The translations under genes and the position numbers were made by a program. The notes beneath the pieces are model-generated. The model was given only the letters and a program-made list of their open reading frames with translations, ran no database searches and was not told the origin of the DNA. Of a stretch of 64,000 nt of DNA, positions 1-10,200 are shown piece after piece (the first letter of the stretch is position 1; each line of letters starts with the position of its first letter). The stretch comes from Xenopus tropicalis (lineage: Eukaryota > Chordata > Amphibia > Anura > Pipidae): assembly GCF_000004195.4 (NCBI RefSeq), contig NC_030679.2:152741153-152805152 (forward strand). The letters are read 5' to 3'.

Positions 1-1018
1 TCTACTGGAGATTCACTTAGCCCCCCTAATTTTGCACTAGTGCTACTGGAGATTCCCTTGGGAGAATATATTAGACCCCCGAATTCTGCACTAGTGCTAC
101 TGGAGATTCCTTTTGAAGAATATATTAGCCCCCCGAATTGTGCTCTAGTGATACTGGAGATTCCCTTGGGAGAATATATTAGCCCCCCGAATTCTGCATT
201 AGTGCTACTGGAGATTCGCTTGGGAGAATATATTAGCCCCCCCGAATTGTGCACTAGTGCTACTGGAGATTCCCTTGGCAGAATATATTAGCCCCTCGAA
301 TTCTGCACTAGTGATACTGGAGATTCCCTTGGGAGAATATATTAGCCCCCGAATTGTGCACTAGTGCTACTGGAGATTCCCTTGGGAAAATGTATTGACC
401 CCCCCGAATTGTGCACTAGTGCTACTGGAGATTCCCTTGGGAGAATATATTAGCCCCCCGAATTCTGCATTAGTGCTACTGGAGATTCCCTTGGGAGAAT
501 ATATTAGCCCCCCCGAATTGTGCACTAGTGCTACTGGAGATTCCCTTGGGAAAATGTATTGACCCCCCCCGAATTGTGCACTAGTGCTACTGGAGATTCC
601 ATTGGGAGAATATATTAGCCCCTCGAATTCTGCAGTAGTGATACTGGAGATTCACTTAGCCCCCCAAATTGTTCTCTAGTGCTACTGGAGATTCCCTTGG
701 GAGAATATATTAGCCCCCCTAATTGTGCACTAGGGATACTGGAGATTCACTTAGCCCCCGAAATTGTGCACTAGTGCTACTGGAGATTCCCTTGGGAGAA
801 TATATTAGCCCCCCGAATTGTGCACTAGTTATACTGGAGATTCCCTTGGGAGAATATATTAGCCCCCCTAATTCTGCACTAGTGCTACTGGACATTCCCT
901 TGGGAGAATATATTAGCCCCCCGAATTCTGCATTAGTGCTACTGGAGATTCACTTAGGAGAATATATTAGCCCCCCAAATTGTGCACTAGTGCTACAGGA
1001 GATTGCATTGGGAGAATA
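1..1018. repeat. 54-bp minisatellite, left part
   Basis: Tandem units of about 54 bp share the words GCACTAGTGCTACTGGAGATT and GGGAGAATATATTAG and a run of 5 to 8 C. Some units are shortened to roughly 38 bp by loss of the CCTTGGGAGAATATA part. The unit length is a multiple of three, so frames stay open for several units (an 18-residue repeat containing LLEIPLGEYISPPN); I read this as a by-product, not coding. The array continues beyond the Tc1 insertion and runs off the left edge of the window. Confidence 0.95.
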
Positions 1019-1292
1019 GAGTGGCTTGCAAAAGTATTCGGCCCCCTTGAACTTTCCCACATTTTGTCACATTACAGCCACAAACATGAATCCATTTTAT
1101 TGGAATTCCATGGGAAAGCCCAATACAAAGTGGGGTACACGTGAAAGCCAAATACAAAGTGGGGTACACGGGAGAGACCAATACAAAGTGGGGTACACGT
1201 GAGAAGTGGAAGGAAAATCAGACATGATTCCAAACATTTGTTACAAATAAATAAGTGCAAAGTGGGGTGTGCGTAATTATTCAGCCCCCTTG
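1019..1292. repeat. Tc1 left terminal inverted repeat
   Basis: Complementary to 2450-2692 with scattered differences. It runs from the element tip to the word TAATTATTCAGCCCCC. An internal motif CAATACAAAGTGGGGTACAC (about 30-bp spacing) occurs three times here (the second copy starts AAATAC) but only twice in the right repeat, so the two ends differ in length. Long inverted repeats with inner copies are where this family's transposase binds (family knowledge). Confidence 0.9.
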
Positions 1293-1444
1293 GGTCTGAG
1301 TGCAGTCAGTTGCCCATAGACATTGCCTGATGAGTGCTAATGACTAAATAGAGTGCCCCTGTGTGTAATCTAATGTCAGTACAAATACAGCTGCTCTGTG
1401 ACGGCCTCAGAGGTTGCTAAGGGAATATTGGGAGCAACAACACC

Positions 1445-2447
1445 ATGAAGCCCAAAGAACCCACCAGACAGGTCAGGGATAAAGTTATTGAGAAATATAA
1501 AGCAGGCTTAGGCTACAAACAGATTCCCAAAGCCTTGAACCTCCCACGGAGCCCTGTTCCACCGATCATTCAGAAATGGCAGGAGTATGGCACAACTGTA
1601 ACCCTACCCAGGCACGGCCCCCCCTAAACTCACAGGCCCAACAAGCGCTGATCAGAAATGCAGCCAAGAGGCCCATGGTGACTCTGGGGGGGCTGCAGGG
1701 ATCTACAGCTCAGGGGGGGGAATCTGTCCGACAACTATTAGTCGGGCACTGCACAAAGTTGGCCTTTATGGGAGAGGGGCAAGAAGAAAGCCATTGTTAA
1801 CAGAAAACCATAAGAAGTCCCGTTTGCAGTTTGCCACAAGCCATGTGGGGGGGGGGGGGGGGGGGGCAGCAAACATGTGGGAGAAGGGGCTCTGGTCAGA
1901 TGAGACCAAAATGGAACTTTTTGGCCAAAATGCAAAACGCTATGTGTGGCGGAAAACTAACCCTGCACATCCCTCTGACCCCACCATCCCCACTGTCACA
2001 TATGGGGGGGCAGCATCATGCTCTGGGGGGGCTTCAGCAGGGACAGGGAAGCTGCTCAGAGTTGATGGGAAGATGGATGGAGCCAAATACAGGGCAATCT
2101 TGGAAGAAAACCTCTTGGAGTCTGCAAAAGACTTGAGACTGGGGCGGAGGTTCCCTTCCAGCAGGGCAACCACCCTAAACATAAAGCCAGGGCAACAATG
2201 GGTTAAACCCAAACATATCCATGTGTTAGACTGGCCCAATCACAGCCCAGATCTAAATCCAATGGGGAATCTGTGGCAAGATCTGAAACTGCTGTTCCCA
2301 AAGGCTGACCATCTAATCTGACTGAGCTGGAGCTGTTTTGCAAAGAAGAATGGGCAAGGATTTCAGTCTGTAGATGGGCAAAGCGGGTAGAGACATACCC
2401 TAAAGCCTGGCAGCTGGAATTGCAGCAAAAGGTGGTTCTACACAGTA
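1445..2447 (+). pseudogene. Tc1-like transposase relic
   Basis: The amino-terminal DNA-binding helix-turn-helix region is readable at 1445-1627 (contains RQVRDKVIEKYKAG). The frame then shifts repeatedly. A run of 20 G at 1847-1866 interrupts the coding sequence. The catalytic core appears in another frame: WSDETK (first Asp, codon 1899-1901) and SPDLNPMGNLW at about 2244-2276. The block that should carry the second Asp reads FQQGN in a third frame, with GGC at 2165-2167 in place of the Asp codon. The third acidic residue before NLW is GGG (Gly) at 2265-2267. Two of the three catalytic DDE residues are therefore lost in addition to the frameshifts. The C-terminal region (ELFCKEEWARI) is still recognisable near 2330-2360. 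Confidence 0.93.
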
Positions 2448-2449
2448 TT

Positions 2450-2692
2450 GGGGGGCTGAATAATTACGCACACCCCACTTTGCACTTATTTATTTGTAAA
2501 AAATGTTTGGAATCATGTATGATTTTCCTTCCACTTCTCCCATGTACCCCACTTTGTATTGGTCTCTCCCGTGTACCCCACTTTGTATTGGGCTTTCCCG
2601 GGGAATTCCAATAAAATGGATTCATGTTTGTGGCTGTAATGTGACAAAATGTAGAAAAGTTCAAGGTGGCCGAATACTTTTGCAAGCCGCTG
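2450..2692. repeat. Tc1 right terminal inverted repeat
   Basis: Inverted copy of 1019-1292, from GGGGGCTGAATAATTACGCA to the tip TGCAAGCCGCTG, followed by the duplicated TA. It has two copies of the inner CCCCACTTTGTATTGG motif, against three in the left repeat. Confidence 0.9.
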
Positions 2693-5056
2693 TATATTAG
2701 CCCCCCTAATTGTGCACTAGTGATACTGGAGATTCACTTAGCCCCCCCTAATTGTGCACTAGTGCTACTGGAGATTCACTTAGGAGAATATATTAACCCC
2801 CCTAATTGTGCACTAGTGCTACTGGAGATTCACTTAGGAGAATATATTAACCCCCCTAATTGTGCACTAGTGATACTGGAGATTCACTTAGCCCCCCCTA
2901 ATTGTGCACTAGTGCTACTGGAGATTCACTTAGGAGAATATATTAACCCCCCTAATTGTGCACTAGTGCTACTGGAGATTCACTTAGGAGAATATATTAA
3001 CCCCCCTAATTGTGCACTAGTGCTACTGGAGATTCCCTTGGGAGAATATATTAGCCCCCCGAATTGGGCACTAGTGCTACTGGAGATTCCCTTGGGAGAA
3101 TATATTAGCCCCCCTTATTGTGCACTAGTGATACTGGAGATTCACTTAGCCCCCCAAATTGTGCACTAGTGCTACTGGAGATTCCCTTGGGAGAATATAT
3201 TAGCCCCCCGAATTGTGCACTAGTGATACTGGAGATTCACTTAGCCCCCCTAATTCTGCACTAGTGCTACTTGACATTCCCTTGGGAGAATATATTAGCC
3301 CCCCGAATTCTGCATTAGTGCTACTGGAGATTCACTTAGGAGAATATATTGCCCCCCGAATTGTGCTCTAGTTCTACTGGAGATTCCCTTGGGAGAATAT
3401 ATTAGCCCCCCGAATTGTGCACTAGTGCTACTGGAGATTCACTTGGGAGAATATATTAGCCCCCCGAATTGTGCACTAGTGCTACTGGAGATTCACTTAG
3501 CCCCCCAAATTCTGCACTAGTTCTACTGGAGATTCCCTTGGGAGAATATATTAGCCCCCGAATTGTGCACTAGTGATACTGGAGATTCCCTTGGGAGAAT
3601 ATATTAGCCCCCCCGAATTGTGCACTAGTGATACTGGAGATTCCCTTGGGAGAATATATTAGCCCCCCGAATTGTGCACTAGTGCTACTGGAAATTCCCT
3701 TGGGAGAATATATTAGCCCCCGAATTGTGCACTAGTTATACTGGAGATTCCCTTGGGAGAATATATTAGCCCCCCCGAATTGTGCACTAGTGCTACTGGA
3801 GATTACCTTGGGAGAATATATTAGCCCCCCTTATTGTGCACTAGTGATACTGGAGATTCACTTAGCCCCCCAAATTGTGCACTAGTGCTACTGGAGATTC
3901 CCTTGGGAGAATATATTAGCCCCCCGAATTGTGCACTAGTGATACTGGAGATTCACTTAGCCCCCCTAATTCTGCACTAGTGCTACTGGACATTCCCTTG
4001 GGAGAATATATTAGCCCCCCGAATTCTGCATTAGTGCTACTGGAGATTCACTTAGGAGAATATATTGCCCCCCGAATTTTGCTCTAGTTCTACTGGAGAT
4101 TCCCTTGGGAGAATATATTAGCCCCCCGAATTGTGCACTAGTGCTACTGGAGATTCACTTGGGAGAATATATTAGCCCCCCGAATTGTGCACTAGTGCTA
4201 CTGGAGATTCACTTAGCCCCCCAAATTCTGCACTAGTTCTACTGGAGATTCCCTTGGGAGAATATATTAGCCCCCGAATTGTGCACTAGTGATACTGGAG
4301 ATTCCCTTGGGAGAATATATTAGCCCCCCCCGAATTGTGCACTAGTGATACTGGAGATTCCCTTGGGAGAATATATTAGCCCCCCCGAATTGTGCACTAG
4401 TGCTACTGGAGATTCCCTTGGAGAATATATTAGCCCCCCCGAATTGTGCACTAGTGCTACTGGAGATTCCCTTGGGAGAATATATTAGCCCCCCCGAATT
4501 CTGCATTAGTGCTACTGGAGATTCCCTTGGAGAATATATTAGCCCCCGAATTGTGCACTAGTGCTACTGGAGATCCTGGGAATTTCCCCCGATTGCCTGT
4601 GCCTGGATCTGGAGAATATATTAGCCCCCCCGAATTGTGCACTAGTGCTACTGGAGATTCCCTTGGGAGAATATATTAGCCCCCCGAATTGTGCACTAGT
4701 GCTACTGGAGATTCCTTGGGAGAATATATTAGCCCCCCGAATTGTGCACTAGTGCTACTGGAGATTCCCTTGGGAGAATATATTAGCCCCCCGAATTGTG
4801 CACTAGTGCTACTGGAGATTCCCTTGGGAGAATATATTAGCCCCCCCGAATTGTGCACTAGTGCTACTGGAGATTCCCTTGGGAGAATATATTAGCCCCC
4901 CGAATTGTGCACTAGTGCTACTGGAGATTCCCTTGGGAGAATATATTAGCCCCCCGAATTGTGCACTAGTGCTACTGGAGATTCCCTTGGGAGAATATAT
5001 TAGCCCCCCGAATTGTGCACTAGTGCTACTGGAGATTCCCTTGGGAGAATATATTT
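2693..5056. repeat. 54-bp minisatellite, right part
   Basis: Same unit as 1-1018. Full-length and short (about 38-bp) units alternate in a non-random order. A segment beginning at the rare variant TTATTGTGCACTAG (3115) is repeated about 716 bp later (3831) with the same series of variant units, showing a higher-order duplication. Around 4570-4615 one unit carries a foreign stretch (GGAATTTCCCCCGATTGCC). The last units (4620-5056) are the most uniform. Confidence 0.95.
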
Positions 5057-5636
5057 GCCCCCTGAGCATTAGGAACAGGAGGAATATAGGGGAGCGATAT
5101 TTTGGGGTAACAAGATTTGGTGCACTTAGCGTAGGACATGGGTTAACGGCCTGATCCCAAAATGTCACTCCCCTATATTCTCCATTAACAATCTTATTGC
5201 CCTACCAGTCACCCCACTATAAATTCCAAAGGGTTCCAGCTGCAAATTGTCCTTCACCCCCTAATCCTATCCTGAGTGCCCTCCAACTTGGGCCTCTGCT
5301 AAAGGGTCTGCAATGAACCCCCCTTTATTCCTGAGGGTCCCAAGGACCAGTCCATCTCTGGTGTGGGGCTGATGGGAAATGTAGTCCAGTAAGAACTACC
5401 ATTCTGTCAGAGCTGCCATATTTGTTCCATAGGAATAACACCCCCCCCTAGGAAGATGCTGACCCCATCATTGTGGGCACATAAGCTACTGCAGCCCCCA
5501 GGGATGTAGAACCCCCCATTACTGGCTCTGGGTCCGACCGGCCGGGGGGCCCCCCTGTGTGTGTCAGTCATATCGCTCCCCCATCCCCCTGGCCTTCCTC
5601 ATCTCCTCTGCCTCTATAGAAGGGACAATGGCTGCA
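5057..5636. other. Unique sequence, no gene seen
   Basis: Non-repetitive sequence between the 54-bp array and the simple repeats. The ORFs are short, and I could not pair splice sites around any conserved-looking coding block. CpG dinucleotides are sparse. Nothing else can be supported. Confidence 0.6.
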
Positions 5637-5745
5637 CTGTGTGTGTGTGTGTGAGGGAACTGCAAGTTGGGGGTCCGTCTCTCCCCCCCCCCATCTCTCT
5701 CTCCCTGTCTCTCTCTGTCTGTCTGTCTCTCCCCCTGTCTCTGTC
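5637..5745. repeat. TG and TC/TCTG simple repeats
   Basis: A GTGTGTGTGTGTGTG tract near 5640-5655 and a pyrimidine tract near 5677-5742 made of TCTC, CTGT and C runs. Short open frames across this region on both strands are low-complexity artefacts. Confidence 0.85.
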
Positions 5746-5960
5746 GGGATGTGAGCAGCAATGACTGCATTTAGTGGATACAAGGATGCAGCACAAATTG
5801 CAGCTGAGCAGGAGCCCCAGGTTCTACAGTAAGGATATCAGGGGACAGTCAGAGTCCTCGCTGGGCAGGGAGTGCGCAATGGCACCGGCGTGTCATGTCC
5901 ATCATTGGGGGCTGCACTTTATCCATTTTATCCACCCAGCCCTCTCTCTGCCTCTTCCTT

Positions 5961-5993
5961 ATCCCTATCTATCTATCATCTATCTATCCATCC

Positions 5994-6068
<75 letters not shown>

Positions 6069-6096
6069 CATCTATCTATCTATCTATATCTATCTG
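5961..6096. repeat. TATC tetranucleotide microsatellite
   Basis: More than thirty TATC units with a few ATCC interruptions near each end and a long uninterrupted core at about 5997-6066. Such a tract is expected to vary in length between individuals. Confidence 0.97.
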
Positions 6097-7265
6097 CTGT
6101 CTCACTCTATGTGACTGTCTCTAGGTCTCTCTCTCCATCCATCTGTACATGATAGGGGGACTATCTGCACAAGCAGGGGGGGGGGGCACAGGGCAACACA
6201 GACACAGAAGCCCCCCTGCAGCAGGTAACTAAATAAGAGGGGTATGTAGCAGAGCTGCAGTATTTGCCCCCCACCCCATGCTGGTGCAGACTCTCCCCCC
6301 TCTCCCCCAAGGGCCCCCCAGGGACTGATATGCTGCCTGCAGGCACAGTGTGTGGGGGGGGGGGGGGGGGGGACCCGGGGAGCAGGGTTAGTGCGATGGA
6401 AATTGCAGCCATTTGTTATACAGGGGGATTATCGGCCTCCCATTGGGTATAAAGGGGGGAAAGTGGGAGCCTTATTGCACCTACACACTGCGGTATCTCC
6501 TGCCTGGGGTGGCAGGGAAAGGGTTAAATCTCCCCCCATCTCTAAACCCCCAGGATGTGTCAGACACAGAGAGTACCCAGAGAGGGGCAAATCCTGTTTG
6601 TGATTATTTTTTTGGTGGGGGAGGGGGGGTGACCTCTCTAATATCAAAATAAAATGCCCCCCCCCTGATTTTGTTCATATTCCCAGTGGGATTTGCTCCC
6701 CATCAGCTCCATAATGGGGGGACTTTTCCCTCCTGCATCATCATCATCACCCAAACGGCCTTTCTCTGCCCCGTCCAGCCCCCCCCCCCAGCCCCTTGGC
6801 CCCCTTACCTTTAATCACCAGCAATCCGAGCACAGGGCTAAATCCAGCAGCTTTGGGAGGGGTAATAATGTGCCCAAGGGGGGGGCAGAATCAGTGGCTC
6901 AGCATCCCTCCATCCCCTGCCCGACCCCCGCCGACAACCTGCCAACATCCAAGTCTGGTACCCAAAGCCCCGATCTGCCAGCCCCAGCTCCGTGTGTGTG
7001 AGGCAAGGAAAACCATTTTGTAGCGAAGGAGGGAGGGGGGGAGAGAAGGAGGGAGGGGGCAGCGGAGAGGAGCAGGAAGGAGGGAGGAGGAGGAGGAGGA
7101 GGGAGGGGGAGAGAGGGACCAGGAGAGAGGCTGGGAATGCAGATTGGATGGGGGAGTAGGGAATCCCGGGCACCTGACCGACCCTCAAATGCACTGGGGT
7201 AACGGGGGTCTGGGGGGTCAGCGCTGGGACCACGGGAAAAGAATTTGGGGGTACCAGGCTCTGCG
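6097..7265. other. Unique sequence with G/C homopolymers and a purine tract
   Basis: Mostly non-repetitive. It has several G runs (for example near 6355-6372) and a strongly strand-asymmetric purine tract at about 7021-7125 built from GGAGGGAGG and GAGGAGGAG. The purine tract could form triplex or quadruplex DNA (inference). I see no convincing exon. The minus-strand ORFs here are proline/serine-rich because of the purine tract and run into the 88-bp array. Confidence 0.6.
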
Positions 7266-10200
7266 TGTACTGGGGGGGGTTGGGTATCAGACTCATATAT
7301 TGGGGATAGAATAGGAAATGGACTTGGGGGGAATATTCTGGAGGAGAGCAGTATGACAAGGAAATATTGGGGTGTCAGACTCATATATTGGGGATAGAAT
7401 AGGAAATGGGATTGGGGGGAATATTCTGGAGGAGAGCAGTATGACAAGGAAATATTGGGGTGTCAGACTCATATATTGGGGATAGAATAGGAAATGGGAT
7501 TGGGGGGAATATTCTGGAGGAGAGCAGTATGACAAGGAAATATTGGGGTATCAGACTCATATATTGGGGGTAGAATAGGAAATGGGATTGGGGGAATATT
7601 CTGGAGGAGAGCAGTATGACAAGGAAATATTGGGGTATCAGACTCATATATTGGGGGTAGAATAGGAAATGGGCTTGGGGGGAATATTCTGGAGGAGAGC
7701 AGTATGACAAGGAAATATTGGGGTATCAGACTCATATATTGGGGATAGAATAGGAAATGGGATTGGGGGGAATATTCTGGAGGAGAGCAGTATGACAAGG
7801 AAATATTGGGGTATCAGACTCATATATTGGGGGTAGAATAGGAAATGGACTTGGGGGGAATATTCTGGAGGAGAGCAGTATGACAAGGAAATATTGGGGT
7901 GTCAGACTCATATATTGGGGGTAGAATAGGAAATTGGATTGGGGGGATATTCTGGAGGAGAGCAGTATGACAAGGAAATATTGGGGTATCAGACTCATAT
8001 ATTGGGGGTAGAATAGGAAATGGGATTGGGGGAATATTCTGGAGGAGAGCAGTATGACAAGGAAATATTGGGGTATCAGACTCATATATTGGGGATAGAA
8101 TAGGAAATGGGCTTGGGGGGAATATTCTGGAGGAGAGCAGTATGACAAGGAAATATTGGGGTATCAGACTCATATATTGGGGGTAGAATAGGAAATGGAC
8201 TTGGGGGGAATATTCTGGAGGAGAGCAGTATGACAAGGAAATATTGGGGTGTCAGACTCATATATTGGGGGTAGAATAGGAAATGGGATTGGGGGGATAT
8301 TCTGGAGGAGAGCAGTATGACAAGGAAATATTGGGGTATCAGACTCATATATTGGGGGTAGAATAGGAAATGGGATTGGGGGAATATTCTGAAGGAGAGC
8401 AGTATGACAAGGAAATATTGGGGTATCAGACTCATATATTGGGGGTAGAATAGGAAATGGGATTGGGGGAATATTCTGAAGGAGAGCAGTATGACAAGGA
8501 AATATTGGGGTATCAGACTCATATATTGGGGGTAGAATAGGAAATGGGATTGGGGGAATATTCTGAAGGAGAGCAGTATGACAAGGAAATATTGGGGTAT
8601 CAGACTCATATATTGGGGATAGAATAGGAAATGGGATTGGGGGAATATTCTGAAGGAGAGCAGTATGACAAGGAAATATTGGGGTGTCAGACTCATATAT
8701 TGGGGGTACAATAGGAAAGGGACTTGGGGGGAATATTCTGGAGGAGAGCAGTATGACAAGGAAATATTGGGGTATCAGACTCATATATTGGGGGTAGAAT
8801 ACGAAATGGACTTGGGGGAATATTCTGGAGGAGAGCAGTATGACAAGGAATTATTGGGGTATCAGACTCATTTATTGGGGGTAGAATAGGAAGTGGGATA
8901 GGGGGAATATTCTGGAAGAGAGCAGTATGACAAGGAAATATTGGGGTGTCAGACTCATATATTGGGGGTACAATAGGAAAGGGACTTGGGGGGAATATTC
9001 TGGAGGAGAGCAGTATGACAAGGAAATATTGGGGTATCAGACTCATATATTGGGGGTAGAATACGAAATGGACTTGGGGGAATATTCTGGAGGAGAGCAG
9101 TATGACAAGGAAATATTGGGGTATCAGACTCATATATTGGGGGTAGAATAGGAAGTGGGATAGGGGGAATATTCTGGAAGAGAGCAGTATGACAAGGAAA
9201 TATTGGGGTATCAGACTCATATATTGGGGGTACAATAGGAAAGGGACTTGGGGGGAATATTCTGGAGGAGAGCAGTATGACAAGGAAATATTGGGGTATC
9301 AGACTCATATATTGGGGGTAGAATACGAAATGGACTTGGGGGAATATTCTGGAGGAGAGCAGTATGACAAGGAAATATTGGGGTATCAGACTCATATATT
9401 GGGGTTAGAAGAGGAAATGGAATTGGGGGGAATATTCTGGAGGGGAGCAGTATGACAAGGAAATATTGGGGTATCAGACGCATATATTGGGGGTAGAATA
9501 GGAAATGGGCTTGGGGGGAATATTCTGGAGGTGAGCAGTATGACAAGGAAATATTGGGGTATCAGACTCATATATTGGGGGAATATTCTGGAGGAGAGCA
9601 GTATGACAAGGAAATATTGGGGTATCAGACTCATATATTGGGGTTAGAAGAGGAAATGGAATTGGGGGAATATTCTGGAGGAGAGCAGTATGACAAGGAA
9701 ATATTGGGGTATCAGACTCATATATTGGGGTTAGAAGAGGAAATGGAATTGGGGGAATATTCTGGAGGAGAGCAGTATGACAAGGAAATATTGGGGTATC
9801 AGACTCATATATTGGGGTTAGAAGAGGAAATGGAATTGGGGGAATATTCTGGAGGAGAGCAGTATGACAAGGAAATATTGGGGTATCAGACTCATATATT
9901 GGGGGTAGAATAGGAAATGGAATTGGGGGGGAATATTCTGGAGGGGAGCAGTATGACAAGGAAATATTGGGGTATCAGACATATATTGGGGGTACAATAG
10001 GAAAGGGACTTGGGGGGAATATTCTGGAGGAGAGCAGTATGACAAGGAAATATTGGGGTATCAGACTCATATATTGGGGGTAGAATAGGAAATGGGATTG
10101 GGGGAATATTCTGGAGGAGAGCAGTATGACAAAGAAATATTGGGGTATCAGACATATATTGGGGGTAGAATAGGAAATGGAATTGGGGGGGAATATTCTG

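Larger units (their letters stand above)
1019..2692 (+). mobile_element. Tc1/mariner-type DNA transposon, inactive copy
   Basis: A 1674-bp element with long terminal inverted repeats: the left end reads GTGGCTTGCAAAAGTATTCG and the right end is its near-complement. It sits at a TA dinucleotide duplicated on both sides (1017-1018 and 2693-2694). Removing the element and one TA restores GAGAATATATTAG, which is the intact wording of the surrounding minisatellite, so the insertion point is certain. Size, TA target and a DDE-type transposase relic place it in the Tc1 group with long inverted repeats. The encoded transposase is broken, so the copy cannot move by itself. Confidence 0.96.
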
